From JBOFHT01 sp051649785 (GTDB taxonomy: Archaea; Methanobacteriota; Methanobacteria; Methanobacteriales; Methanobacteriaceae): a stretch of DNA of 61,617 nt. A program made the position numbers and the translations under genes. Location of the stretch: contig JBOFHT010000082.1 in the NCBI GenBank assembly GCA_051649785.1, forward strand, positions 1 to 61,617, given 5' to 3'. Below the pieces are notes generated by a model. The model ran no database searches, had not been told where the DNA came from, and saw nothing but the letters and a program-made list of their open reading frames with translations. Of this stretch, positions 44,852 through 55,168 are shown piece after piece (position 1 is the first letter of the stretch; every line of letters starts with the position of its first letter).

Positions 44852-47164
44852 TTATTGTTCAAACCTATTTCTATCAACTAATTCTTGCCTTTTGCCTGCA
44901 TTCCAACCACCAGAAGCAGATTTGGCTCTACCTACTTGTTGCACATACCCAGTTATACGATCATACCATTCAACATCCTCAATTTCACCACAAGTAGGAC
45001 ATTTGTCATTTAAACCTTTCATTAATGTTTTACACTTAATACAGAAACTAAGTGCAGAACTGTAAGCCCAGAACCCAATATCTGAGTTTTTAACTATTTT
45101 ATTTGTTAAACTCATTAATGAATCTGGATCGGAGTATGATTCTCCCATAAATCCATGGAAAATATGTCCTCCTCCAGTTAATCCATGATATTGCTCTTCT
45201 ATTTTTATTTTGTCAATAATGGAAGATTGTGAGTTTACAGGAACATGTGAAGAGTTGGTGTAGTAATATGAGTTCTTTTCACCCTGTAAAATAGCTTTGT
45301 CTTTGAATTTATCATAATCTAATGATGCAAATCTATATGCTGTAGATTCTGCAGGAGTTTGGAGAACAGTCCATCTGTGACCAGTTTCTTCTTTTAATTG
45401 AGTAGCTCTACGGTTCATATGTTCTAAAACTTTTATACCAAATTTATTTGCTTGTGGATCATCAATTCCTTTTCCAAATAATGATAAAAGCATTTCATTA
45501 AGTCCTACAAAACCAAATGAAAGTGTAGAATTGTCAATTCTGTAATAAGTGTCACCTTCCATTTTTTGGCTTAAAAATGGTAACATATTATAGTTATTAA
45601 GACAATTTAAACCTTGTTCTCTTCTTAGTAATAATATTTTAACTGCTAAATCAATATAAGAATCAAGATATTCAAATACTTGGCTTTCATCACGGGATTG
45701 GTAAGCTATTCTTGGTAAGTTTAAAGTTATATATGCTAAGTTCCCAGTTCGAATACAATCTTGCTCCCAGTCACCAGTCCAGTTATCTTGGAGACAAGTC
45801 CTACATCCCATATAATTAGCCATTTCTCCTCTGTATTTTGGAAGCATATTAATAAAGTAAGAAGAACCAAATTTAGCTGATAATTCATGGACTCTTTGTA
45901 AGTCTTCTTCTAAATCTTTTTTCAATGTTTCTTCCCTAATTGTAAAAATAGTATTTGGGAATAAATGAGGTTTTCCTTGACTATCTCCTTCATACAAAGT
46001 TTCTGTAACAGCTTTTTGAAGTAATCTTGTTTCTTCTTCAAAATCACCATAAGTTCCAACAGCTTTACCTTTAGGACCATAAGCAGTTACATCTTGAAGG
46101 AATTTTGGAACAGTAAATTCTAAATTCATACTTGTAAATGGAACTTGAGAACCTCTAGCGGCATAAGCCATATTTAAATTATAAACAAGCATTTGAACAG
46201 CTTGTTTTACTTTTTTATAAGGCAATCCACTTGCAAATGGTGCTGCAAATACATTCCAAAGAGACATACCCTGTCCTCCAGACATATTTTGCTGTGCTGC
46301 AAGCATAATTTCTCCTGTATGGTTCATTAAAGTTTCAATATGGTTTGGTGGGCCAGCTACTGAAGTATGATCTCCTGTACCATCTACTTTAAGACCATAT
46401 CTAATAAATGATCGTAAATCATGTTGTAAACAATTTACAGGTCTACCTGCAAAATATTCTAAATCATGAATATGAATATCTCCAGACATGTGGGCATCGG
46501 CTAAATCACCAGGTAACATTTTTAAAAGTGCGTATTGTTTTAATGCCTCGTCTGCAACATATTTATGGACAGTTTCAGGGTTATGGATCATATTAGCATT
46601 ATCACGAGAACCATTTTCAATTAAATTAGTGATGTTATAAACAGGAATACCTAAACGAGTGTATTTTCCTCTTAAATCTTCTAAACCATGTTCAACTAGC
46701 TTAGTGTTTACAATTTCCCTTATCATTGGCGAGGTTAAGTATTCTACATTTAATTTTTTAAGTTCTTTCCATACTTCGGAAGCTATTTCAAAAGCTAATT
46801 CTTGTGAAGCTCCAGTTTCTTGAACTAATGTAGTAGCAATTTTGTTTAAGTCAAAAGGCTCTATTTTATCTCTAGAAGTTCTTACTTTTAAAGTAGTATT
46901 AGCTAAGTATTTATTGGCTACTTGCTCGTCAATATGTTCCAAGCATTCGTAAACTACTTTTTTTACTTCTTGACTAGACATTCCATTATGGGTTGAGGAT
47001 GATACTTCATCTAAAATTTCTGATGATTTACTTAAAGGAACTCCTACCATTATTAAAGATTTCAACAATTTTTCATGACTAAATTTTTCATGAATTCCAT
47101 TATTTTTTACTATTGACACACCATCCATTGATGGTAAACTTGCCAAAAACCCTGAATTGTTCAT
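44852..47164 (-). CDS. nrdD: Anaerobic ribonucleoside-triphosphate reductase
   Basis: 770 residues. Two ATP-cone domains lie in tandem at the N-terminus (about 20-95 and 100-185), the allosteric control units. The glycyl-radical catalytic barrel follows, with CRTCLQDNW (thiyl region) and NCLNNYNMLPF. Near the C-terminus is a zinc ribbon (CIKCKTLMKG and CPTCGEIED), then the glycyl radical site SASGGWNAGKRQE. It makes dNTPs anaerobically and needs the radical SAM activase NrdG, which is not adjacent. No intein. Start: ATG with AGGGTG upstream; a long non-coding region precedes it. Confidence 0.96.
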   Translation of the reverse strand: MNNSGFLASLPSMDGVSIVKNNGIHEKFSHEKLLKSLIMVGVPLSKSSEILDEVSSSTHNGMSSQEVKKVVYECLEHIDEQVANKYLANTTLKVRTSRDKIEPFDLNKIATTLVQETGASQELAFEIASEVWKELKKLNVEYLTSPMIREIVNTKLVEHGLEDLRGKYTRLGIPVYNITNLIENGSRDNANMIHNPETVHKYVADEALKQYALLKMLPGDLADAHMSGDIHIHDLEYFAGRPVNCLQHDLRSFIRYGLKVDGTGDHTSVAGPPNHIETLMNHTGEIMLAAQQNMSGGQGMSLWNVFAAPFASGLPYKKVKQAVQMLVYNLNMAYAARGSQVPFTSMNLEFTVPKFLQDVTAYGPKGKAVGTYGDFEEETRLLQKAVTETLYEGDSQGKPHLFPNTIFTIREETLKKDLEEDLQRVHELSAKFGSSYFINMLPKYRGEMANYMGCRTCLQDNWTGDWEQDCIRTGNLAYITLNLPRIAYQSRDESQVFEYLDSYIDLAVKILLLRREQGLNCLNNYNMLPFLSQKMEGDTYYRIDNSTLSFGFVGLNEMLLSLFGKGIDDPQANKFGIKVLEHMNRRATQLKEETGHRWTVLQTPAESTAYRFASLDYDKFKDKAILQGEKNSYYYTNSSHVPVNSQSSIIDKIKIEEQYHGLTGGGHIFHGFMGESYSDPDSLMSLTNKIVKNSDIGFWAYSSALSFCIKCKTLMKGLNDKCPTCGEIEDVEWYDRITGYVQQVGRAKSASGGWNAGKRQELVDRNRFEQ

Positions 47165-47849
47165 TTTAACACCCTGAATAAATAATATTTAAATTTAACT
47201 GAATTCGACAATTCTAATCTAATAAATAACCTGATAATTAATAAAATAACTAGTAAAATAACCCGTAATGACACTAATAATTAATAAAATAATTACTTAT
47301 CATACAATATTTTATTAAAATATTAAACGGAATATTAATCGTTTATTATTTTAATTTATAGTAATTATTTAGGCTTTGATAATATATAAATTTATACATA
47401 AGGGGCTATATGATTATTTTAGCATATGTGGGTTACAAAATGCCATTTATTAAAAAAATTAATTAGTGAAAATCTGATTAAAATCAAATTAGTTTTAAAA
47501 AAATTAACTATAAAAATTTTTAATAAATAATAAGTGTACAATCTCTTTTTAAGTACTATATAAACTATATAACTGCCATCAATAGCTAAAAATTTATATT
47601 TAAAAATCCATAACTAAAAATCTTCACCATAATCCCTTATTATTTTATTAGTATTATCATAACTTATCACACAACTAAAAAAATAGGAGCTAAATTCCTT
47701 AAAACATAATTACTATTTTTTCATATTAACTGAAAAGTTATTGATAATTTAGATATAGTTATAAAATTGACTAAAAATAATTAATTTTATAATAGATTCG
47801 ATTTGAAGCATTACTAGCTTATTGTACTTATAATTTTACTAATATATAA

Positions 47850-47871
47850 ATTGTTCGGTATGTGCCTAACA
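47850..47871. promoter_or_regulatory. Imperfect 22-bp dyad between opposed TATA-like boxes
   Basis: TTGTTCGG-TATGTG-CCTAACAA: the arms pair except for one position. It is immediately bordered by AATATATAAA on the left and TATATAATTT on the right, so a protein bound here would cover start sites in either direction. The nearest gene reading away is nrdD, 690 bases off on the minus strand. Confidence 0.45.
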
Positions 47872-47957
47872 ATATATAATTTACATTTAAATATAATAAA
47901 AATAATTATTTAATCATTAATAATCATCTATAATTATATTATTTATTTACACTCTTC

Positions 47958-48007
47958 TATAATTATTTATAATTATTTATAATTAGTTATAACTAGTTAT
48001 AATCAGT
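47958..48007. repeat. Five 10-bp tandem units, helically phased
   Basis: Units TATAATTATT, TATAATTATT, TATAATTAGT, TATAACTAGT and TATAATCAGT follow without gaps, 59 bases downstream of the polD large subunit stop codon. A 10-bp period of A/T tracts favours intrinsic DNA curvature. Confidence 0.85.
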
Positions 48008-48065
48008 ATAATATTTTTATTTGCTAAAATGTAATGGAATTAAAAAATTTAATTCTTTGTTTTAT

Positions 48066-51000
48066 TTATAAAAATGCATCTAAGGAGCTTTGTTTTGACT
48101 TATCACTTTCAAATAATGAGTTTATACCAAACTCAAGTATTTCAAGACGTTGTTTTAAATAAGGGTTTATAGGATATCTTCCAGCTAAATCTCTTGAAAT
48201 TTCTAAATATTTAGATACAGAACCCTTAGAAACACTTAAGATTAAGTTACTACCACATCTACATTTTCCTGAAAGTGGGATACGCCTATATTTTGAATTA
48301 CATTTGGTACATCTCACTTTTTGCTTTGAAAATGCTCTTATATTCCCCATAATATCTGGTAAGAAATGAGAAGAAAGTACTCCTTCAACAACACCTTTTT
48401 GATCAACAGCCCTTATTTTTTCTGCAAGACCAATTTGGGACTCTACTTTTTCTTTCATTGAGGGTAAAGTTTTATAAAGACATATGTTAGGTCCTGCATG
48501 AATATTTGAAGTATTATGTGAAAACATTAATCCTTCGTACTGTTCAGGAGTTCCAAGACGTTTTTCTACATTATCTACCAAATCTAAAATATCTTGTGGT
48601 TTAAGAGGGTTTTCACACTTTTTGAAAAATTCTAATGGGAATTGAGTCATAGTGTCAATGTTATGGGACTCATCATCTATTTCTTCAGGATCTATTCGTG
48701 AAGATAAAACTAATGGAGCATCCATACTTCCTCCACGAGTACTTGGTAAATAAGATTTTGAAAAATTAAGAAGAGCATCTAAAAGTAGCATAACTGAGTC
48801 TTCATCACTATCACAATTTCTACGCTTAGCTGAGTGGAAAAATGGGTGTGCATAGCAAGCTAATGCACTAGTAAATCCGACAATTCTACCAAGAACTCCT
48901 GCTGATGTATGTGGGGCTAAACCTGCTATTAAATGGCCGATTAATTCTTCTTTTTGGCGAACATAGTAAAATCTATCCATTCCATAAAATTTATCTAATA
49001 AATCATCAATGAAATTAGCTACACCCATTAAATAATTAGCACAATTTTGGGAAATTACTACATCTTGTACTTTTAGCTCAATAACTTGTTCTTCATCTAA
49101 AATCTCATTACCATACGCATCTTTTTCATAACCCATTTCTTTGAGTTTTTCAATACTAACTCCAATTTCTTTTGGAATAAAATGAGTTAAAGGTAAATCA
49201 GTAGAATCATGGCGAATAGTAGCATCTTTAAATACAAAAACATCATTTTTAGCTCTAAGAATTCCTTTTTCAAGAGGTTCAGGTAATTTTGATTCTGAAA
49301 TCATACCTACAACTCCTTTAATCTCATCTAAACGACGGGAATCGACATTATCCGCTGCTTTTTTTAAGAATTTAGATACATTAATTTTTTTCCGTCCTGG
49401 AGCACCAATTGCTGTTGGAGCACCACAATGAGGGCATATAGATTGGAATGAATTTAAATGGCATTCTGTACACTTTCTACGTGCAATTTCAATTTGTATT
49501 GGTCCTGATTTAGCTGCTTCTGCAATAAGACGTCTGCTCCCTCCAGCAGTTCCAATTGGGAACAATACATGAGGTGCAGGTTTCATTAGCCTTTCTTTAG
49601 ATTTTTCAGGACGCCCTACACGGGTTCCTATGTATGTTGGTGATTTAGCTATTATTTCAACATCATTATTTTTATTTAAAGCAAGAATTGTATAATTTGA
49701 GCTGTCTTTAGTATTTTCATTAACATTATTATCATCGTTTTTATTGCTATTGCTCTTATTATCATTAACAGTTTTATTATTATTATTATTATTATTTTTA
49801 TCCTTAGCTTTATTAGGGTCATCAAAAGGACCTTTTACACTATGAATGAGAGCATAATAATCATCATAATCTAAAATGACTTTTTCATCTTTAAGAGTAT
49901 GGGGGATGCCTAATATTTCCAATATACGTTTTTCAGGCTTTAAATCCAATTCTACAATATCATTTTTGGATTTATTTTTAAAATCATTACTAAACTTTGA
50001 AATCCATGAATAAAAACTATTTAAGTCAGATAATGAAAGGTCATGATAAAAATAAGTAAATTTAGGATGCAATGGGATACCATAATATTTTGAAATAGCA
50101 AAAGCATCTTCAGCACCTAAATTATTATGGTCTTCTGGAGTTTTAAGATTATTGAAAATTTTAAATTCACTGGAACCAGATTTTTTATTTTCTTCATTAA
50201 GTTCTTTTTTATATTTATCAGACTCGATAACTGTTTCTATCCACCATTCTTCACACCATGCAGATGGCAGAAGTGTTTGATTATTTCTTAAAAATTCACC
50301 AAAAGCTACTAGCATATCTCCTAAAAATATAACTTCTGCTACATTATTACGTAATTTTCTAGCTTGCTTCACAGAATTTATTTTAACAACATCCCCATTT
50401 TTTAATTTAACAATAGGCCCTTCAATAGAGTCTACAGGTACAACACAGTTACCTTTACCAGGTTTTTCTATTTTAAGTTGGGTTCCAACAGCTAAAAACT
50501 CTAATAGTTCCATTGTAGCAGGATTAACTCCCATAGCTGCTAAACCAGTATTTCTTGACCTTCCATAACGTAAACGAAATCCGCCTTTTTCCGAAGGATA
50601 TCCTAAAACAGGCCTTCCTCCAATAATATCCTGAATGTACTTTGAATCTCTTTTAAATATGTAATCTTCTTCATTATCATATTTAGAACAGTTAATTTTA
50701 GTATTTGTTTTATTTGAATCTTCATTAGTGTCGTCATCTGATTTATTGTCTTTTTTAGAGAATTCTTCCAACCAACCCCATTCAGGTAGCTTTAATGTAT
50801 ATGAATATTTTAAAACTTTAGGTGATTTTTGTATAACTCCTTCAACCATAGCTAAAAGAGCTCCACCTCTAATATTATTAGTTTCAACTCTTTCTAAGTC
50901 TCTGTGGGAAACTTCAATCTGGTCAGTAGGTTCTCCAGTTACTTCTACTGGAATATTCCTTGCAGCAATACGTACTTCCTCAGGTTTTGGTGAATATTGG

Positions 51001-51653
51001 AGGTTTGTAACTTCACTTTCATATAATTCTACTTCTTCCACATAACGTTCTATTTCACTTTCATTAGGAATATATTTGTCTATATTAATAGCTAAACGAA
51101 TTTTATCTCCAATTAATACAGCAAGTGCTGCTGCAGTACCTCCTGCACTACGAATTGGTCCTGCAAAATAAACAGCTAAATAGTCAGTTCCATTAGGGTT
51201 TTTCTTAATTTTAACACTTGCAATACCTTCTAAAGGTGCAGCTACTACTCCTTCTGTTAAAATAGCTAAAGCAGTTCTTAGTGCTTGGTCTGCATACTTT
51301 TCACGGGGATCTGATTTATCTTTTTTCCCTCCATGTCCTTTTTTACCATTTTCTTCGGCACCTGCACGGTTTTTATTAGATTTATCACTAATTGTAGTTT
51401 CACATTTAAATTCTTCAGTTGCAATTTCTGCAGATATTTGAAAAGCTAGCTCTTCACGACTCATTTCAAGTTCTAACTCTTTTATACGCTTAGCTACACC
51501 TTTTGGACCTACAAGCCCTTCCACACGTTCTGCTAAATCCTTTGCAAGTGGAATTTCTGTTTCAACTTCTGGATCAAGTCCTTTAGAACGTGCTTCATTA
51601 GCTATTTTATATAATTCATTTGTTTCATTCTCTAATTTTTCAAAATAATCCAT
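48066..51653 (-). CDS. polC: DNA polymerase D large subunit DP2
   Basis: 1195 residues, catalytic subunit of the replicative polymerase D of Euryarchaeota. The catalytic aspartates lie in AKRRNCDSDEDSVMLLLDAL (about 938-957). Zinc-binding clusters are CTECHLNSFQSICPHCG (about 726-742) and CTKCNSKYRR...CRCG (about 1115-1138). There is no intein at the usual active-site positions. Low-complexity inserts rich in Asn, Asp and Lys lie near 310-325 and 615-650. The C-terminus QSSLDAFL is a PIP-box (QxxLxxFL), so it should bind PCNA. The exonuclease/small subunit DP1 is not in the window. Confidence 0.97.
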   Translation of the reverse strand: MDYFEKLENETNELYKIANEARSKGLDPEVETEIPLAKDLAERVEGLVGPKGVAKRIKELELEMSREELAFQISAEIATEEFKCETTISDKSNKNRAGAEENGKKGHGGKKDKSDPREKYADQALRTALAILTEGVVAAPLEGIASVKIKKNPNGTDYLAVYFAGPIRSAGGTAAALAVLIGDKIRLAINIDKYIPNESEIERYVEEVELYESEVTNLQYSPKPEEVRIAARNIPVEVTGEPTDQIEVSHRDLERVETNNIRGGALLAMVEGVIQKSPKVLKYSYTLKLPEWGWLEEFSKKDNKSDDDTNEDSNKTNTKINCSKYDNEEDYIFKRDSKYIQDIIGGRPVLGYPSEKGGFRLRYGRSRNTGLAAMGVNPATMELLEFLAVGTQLKIEKPGKGNCVVPVDSIEGPIVKLKNGDVVKINSVKQARKLRNNVAEVIFLGDMLVAFGEFLRNNQTLLPSAWCEEWWIETVIESDKYKKELNEENKKSGSSEFKIFNNLKTPEDHNNLGAEDAFAISKYYGIPLHPKFTYFYHDLSLSDLNSFYSWISKFSNDFKNKSKNDIVELDLKPEKRILEILGIPHTLKDEKVILDYDDYYALIHSVKGPFDDPNKAKDKNNNNNNNKTVNDNKSNSNKNDDNNVNENTKDSSNYTILALNKNNDVEIIAKSPTYIGTRVGRPEKSKERLMKPAPHVLFPIGTAGGSRRLIAEAAKSGPIQIEIARRKCTECHLNSFQSICPHCGAPTAIGAPGRKKINVSKFLKKAADNVDSRRLDEIKGVVGMISESKLPEPLEKGILRAKNDVFVFKDATIRHDSTDLPLTHFIPKEIGVSIEKLKEMGYEKDAYGNEILDEEQVIELKVQDVVISQNCANYLMGVANFIDDLLDKFYGMDRFYYVRQKEELIGHLIAGLAPHTSAGVLGRIVGFTSALACYAHPFFHSAKRRNCDSDEDSVMLLLDALLNFSKSYLPSTRGGSMDAPLVLSSRIDPEEIDDESHNIDTMTQFPLEFFKKCENPLKPQDILDLVDNVEKRLGTPEQYEGLMFSHNTSNIHAGPNICLYKTLPSMKEKVESQIGLAEKIRAVDQKGVVEGVLSSHFLPDIMGNIRAFSKQKVRCTKCNSKYRRIPLSGKCRCGSNLILSVSKGSVSKYLEISRDLAGRYPINPYLKQRLEILEFGINSLFESDKSKQSSLDAFL

Positions 51654-52036
51654 TAAAACCCCTAACCCTGCTTCAGTTTGTAAAATCAGTAAAACTATTA
51701 TAAAAATTAAAAATTTTATATTTAGTTTAGTTTTATATTTAGCTTAATTTTATTTTATCTTATTTTTCTTTTCTCTGTTGATATACATAGTATATGTTTT
51801 AATAAATATTTAAATATTGGTTTTAGTAAAATTGGGATTTTCAATATTGTCATTATTATTAGTTGTTATAATTGTAATGCAAACAATTATAAGCAATAAA
51901 AAATATATTTTATACTAATATATACTAATTATAATAAAATAATTGTAATGAAAAATATAATAAAAATAATATAATAAATTTTATCTAATATAATAAATAC
52001 TAAAAAATCAAAATTATTAATTATGATGGTGATTAA
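51654..52036. other. Divergent intergenic region polC/sec61-beta
   Basis: No gene seen. It contains a short perfect dyad ATATAC-ATA-GTATAT at 51781-51795 beside a minus-strand TATA-like TATTTAAATATTTATTA (about 51800-51817), a plausible polC promoter. The right half is AT-rich simple sequence ending in GGTGAT for sec61-beta. Confidence 0.45.
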
Positions 52037-52198
52037 ATGGCAAAAAAGAAGGATAAAACTTCACTACCTCCAACTGGAGCAGGACTAGTCCGATATTTTG
52101 AAGATGAAACAGCGGGACCAAAAATAACCCCAGAACAAGTTGTAGCTATTACTATTATTTTAGCTATATTCTGTATTGCTTTAAGATTCTCAGGATAA
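52037..52198 (+). CDS. secG: Protein translocase subunit Sec61-beta (SecG)
   Basis: 53 residues. LPPTGAGLVRYFEDETAGPK (residues 10-29) and the single C-terminal membrane helix (about 33-51, ending LRFSG) are the archaeal Sec61-beta signature. It is the small tail-anchored subunit of the SecYE-beta translocon. Start: ATG preceded by GGTGAT and TAA. It stands alone between polC and purB. Confidence 0.96.
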   Translation: MAKKKDKTSLPPTGAGLVRYFEDETAGPKITPEQVVAITIILAIFCIALRFSG

Positions 52199-52597
52199 GT
52201 AGGCAAATAGATACTAAATAGACAATAAATATAATAGCATGGTGTTTTAGTTATAATAAGTATATTTATTGCTTATTTATTGCTTATAATAACTAACTGT
52301 TAATAACCGTTTATTACTTATAATTTAATAGTTATATCAATTAATCATGTAATTAACCATAGCTATTATATATTTATATTTTATATTTATTTTTTAAATC
52401 AATTATATATTATTTTTATTTAGCAAAATCTGACTATAACTAGTTTGACTTACTAGATAATGATTTACTAGATAATCATATTATTTTTAATAAATTAAAT
52501 AGTATATTAAATAGTATTTAATATTTATTTTACTTAATTTCTCAATAAGTTACCACTATTCTAATTAAATAAGCTATAATATAAAAGGAGATTTTTA
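52199..52597. other. Intergenic region upstream of purB
   Basis: No gene seen. It includes two copies of TTATTGCTTA near 52266-52285 and a duplicated ATTAAATAGTAT near 52494-52518. AAAGGAGAT just before 52598 is the ribosome binding site of purB. Confidence 0.45.
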
Positions 52598-53947
52598 ATG
52601 GCAATACATCCTATTGAATTTAGATATGGAACCCCTGAAATGAAAGGTATATGGGAAGAAGAGAATAAATTACAGAAGATGTTAGATATTGAAGCTGCAT
52701 TGTCCCAAGCAGAAGCAGACTTAGGGATAATTCCAAAGGAAGTAGCAGATGAAATAGCTAAAAAGGCAAAAACTCAATATGTAACATTGGAACGTGTTAA
52801 AGCTATTGAACGTGAAACTAATCATGATATTGCATCTATTGTAAAAGGGCTTTCAGAGCAATGTGAAGGGGATGCAGGAGAATATGTTCATTTTGGAGCT
52901 ACTTCCAATGATATAGTAGATAGTTCACAGTCATTACTTTTTAAAGAATCCATAGAAGTTTTAAAAGAAAAAATAGAAAGATTAACTAAAATATTATTAG
53001 ACCTTACAGCTGAAAATAAAGAAAAAGTTTGTATTGGTAGAACTCATGGTCAACACGCACTTCCAACAACGTATGGTATGAAATTTGGATTATGGGCCGA
53101 TGAAATGCACAGACAATGGAACCGTCTTGAATCTGCTAAAAAAAATCTTTGTGTAGGGATGATGAGTGGTGCAGTAGGAACTACGGCAGCTTTAGGGGAA
53201 GAAGGATGGGATGTTCATAAAAAAGTAGCTGAAAAATTAGGACTTCCTCCAGCATCAATTACAAACCAAGTTGTTCAAAGAGATAATCACATTGAATTTA
53301 TGGCTGTAATGGGAAATATAGCTACTACATTAGATAAAATCGCTCTTGAAATTAGAAATCTCCAAAGAACTGAGTTATTGGAACTTGGGGAAAGTTTTGA
53401 CCCTGAAAAACAAGTAGGTAGTAGTACAATGCCTCATAAAATGAATCCTATTACTGCAGAACGTATTTGTGGTGTTTCAAGAGTTGTAAGGTCATATATT
53501 GTAGCGGCTATGGAAAATAACCCATTATGGCATGAGCGTGACTTAACTAACTCTTCTTGTGAGAGAATAATTTTCCCTGAAGCCTGTATATTAACTGACT
53601 ATATTCTTAACCTAACTATTAAATTAATGAGTAACTTAGTCTTTTATGATGAAAATATTGAAAGAAATCTTAATTTAACAAATGGGCTTATTATGGCTGA
53701 GCGTTTAATGGCTGAGCTTACAAGAAAAGGTATGGGTAGGCAAAGTGGCTATGCGGCTGTTAGAAAATGTGCTATTCGAGCAAATAAAGAGAATAGGCTA
53801 CTTTCGGATCTGATATTAGAACAAAAAGAAGTTAAAGAATATCTAAGTAAGGAAGATGTAGAATTAATTATGAAACCTGAAACTTATATTGGTTCATCAT
53901 CTAAAATAATTGATGAACTACTAGAAAGTTCTAAATCATGGTTTTAA
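52598..53947 (+). CDS. purB: Adenylosuccinate lyase
   Basis: 449 residues. It acts twice in purine synthesis: SAICAR to AICAR, and adenylosuccinate to AMP. The fumarase/aspartase superfamily signature is GSSTMPHKMNPITAE (about 268-282). Catalytic-region segments GATSNDIVDSSQS (about 99-111) and RTHGQHALPTTYG (about 148-160) are present. Length and N-terminus (AIHPIEFRYGTPEMKGIW) match archaeal PurB. Start: AAAGGAGAT upstream. Confidence 0.97.
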   Translation: MAIHPIEFRYGTPEMKGIWEEENKLQKMLDIEAALSQAEADLGIIPKEVADEIAKKAKTQYVTLERVKAIERETNHDIASIVKGLSEQCEGDAGEYVHFGATSNDIVDSSQSLLFKESIEVLKEKIERLTKILLDLTAENKEKVCIGRTHGQHALPTTYGMKFGLWADEMHRQWNRLESAKKNLCVGMMSGAVGTTAALGEEGWDVHKKVAEKLGLPPASITNQVVQRDNHIEFMAVMGNIATTLDKIALEIRNLQRTELLELGESFDPEKQVGSSTMPHKMNPITAERICGVSRVVRSYIVAAMENNPLWHERDLTNSSCERIIFPEACILTDYILNLTIKLMSNLVFYDENIERNLNLTNGLIMAERLMAELTRKGMGRQSGYAAVRKCAIRANKENRLLSDLILEQKEVKEYLSKEDVELIMKPETYIGSSSKIIDELLESSKSWF

Positions 53948-54136
53948 TTGTATTTTGAGTCTTGTTAACGACCAATTTTAAGATAAAAATTAATTATTAT
54001 ATTATTAGAATATATATTAAATAAATCATTATTTAATGGCTGTTATTTTACAAATTATTGGCTAAGCAATTATTTTATAAACTATTATTTAATAAAGTAC
54101 TATTTCATAAATTATTATTAAAAAAGAGGTAACAAA

Positions 54137-54988
54137 ATGGAAAGAAATTTAGTATCCATTAATGAATCTAGTATAACTGGGATAGGGGCTGTTGTAGCAA
54201 CTATTTTGTCATTAATAGGATTTTTAGTATTTAGTATTGCAATTGGGCTTCCAATTCTTAGTGTATCTGGAATAAGCTTAATATTAGCATTTGTATTTTT
54301 ATCATTAATTTTAGGGATTGCTCACTATTTTGGAGCTTCTTACCTATATAATTATTTAATAAAAAAGTTAAAAGATGTTACTGTAGAAATAACTGAAGAT
54401 GGCAATGTAAATAAAGTATCTGTAGTTTCATTTGCTTTAATAGTTGCAATAATTCAAGCAATTATTGTATTTGTTTTTACTCCGGTATTTATTCAATTTA
54501 CAAGTTTAATGGCTCAGCTGTTATTCCAAACATTACTTCTATCTGGGGCAGCTGAACAAGCTCAAAGCCTTTTTACTATAGTTTCAATACTTATAAATCC
54601 TCAAAATATAGTACTATTCCCTATAATAACATTCATTGGAACATTTATATCTTTAGCTATTGGGACATCTGTTTATAATATAATTAGTCCTAAAATCGGC
54701 GGCTTAAAACTTGCTTTAAGTGAATATGCCCACAGCACTCAAATTGACTCTATTAGTCCTTTAAGTACTTCTTTAATATTTAGTATTATAGGTGTTATTG
54801 CAGGACTAATTATTAGTATTATTCTCGCAATATTCATGATAGTAAATGGTGGGGAAGTTCCAGTTCAAATAATTCTTGTTTTAATAGTAGGAAGCTTTAT
54901 TGGAACATTTATAAGTGTAATAATAGCTAGTGGATTATATAACTCATTATCTCCAAGTATTGGGAAAATAAGAGTAAAGTTAAAGTAA
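54137..54988 (+). CDS. Membrane protein with threefold internal repeat, function unknown
   Basis: 283 residues with seven or eight membrane segments. A motif at the end of a helix pair recurs three times: ASYLYNYLIKKLKDVTVEI (about 71-89), TSVYNIISPKIGGLKLAL (about 177-194) and SGLYNSLSPSIGKIRVKL (about 265-282). Each is preceded by a hydrophobic segment, with FIGTFIS in the last two. This suggests descent from a repeated two-helix unit, each ending with a short amphipathic segment facing the same side. I do not recognise a named family. Start: ATG with AGAGGT upstream. Confidence 0.7.
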   Translation: MERNLVSINESSITGIGAVVATILSLIGFLVFSIAIGLPILSVSGISLILAFVFLSLILGIAHYFGASYLYNYLIKKLKDVTVEITEDGNVNKVSVVSFALIVAIIQAIIVFVFTPVFIQFTSLMAQLLFQTLLLSGAAEQAQSLFTIVSILINPQNIVLFPIITFIGTFISLAIGTSVYNIISPKIGGLKLALSEYAHSTQIDSISPLSTSLIFSIIGVIAGLIISIILAIFMIVNGGEVPVQIILVLIVGSFIGTFISVIIASGLYNSLSPSIGKIRVKLK

Positions 54989-55168
54989 AATTAGAAGTTT
55001 ATTTATATAATCTTATTTACTTAAATTACTTAAAAAATCTAATTTACTTTTTTTATATTTTTATTTCATTTTTTTATTTCACTTTCTTATTTTTTATTTA
55101 TATTTTTATTTATTTTTGCTATTTATATTTCATAGCACTATTTTGTTTATTTATTCTGATTTTTTATA

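Larger units (their letters stand above)
47165..48065. other. 900-bp non-coding region between nrdD and polD large subunit
   Basis: The longest gap in the window. No open frame, tRNA or conserved RNA is recognised. Features seen: a minus-strand TATA-like TTTATATATTATC (about 47380-47392) that could serve nrdD with a 200-base leader, a dyad at 47850-47871 flanked by TATA-like sequence on both sides, and a 10-bp phased repeat at 47958-48007 just beyond the polymerase stop codon. Confidence 0.5.

Noticed and set aside
44852..47164. Possible intein in nrdD
   Set aside because: Length of 770 residues is explained by two ATP-cones plus a normal catalytic core; no splicing blocks seen.
47165..48065. 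tRNA or other structured RNA gene
   Set aside because: No GC-rich cloverleaf or conserved RNA motif; structural RNA genes in such AT-rich genomes normally stand out by GC content.
48066..51653. Possible intein in the DNA polymerase D large subunit
   Set aside because: The catalytic region reads continuously through NCDSDEDS with no splicing motifs; the extra length is Asn/Lys-rich linker.
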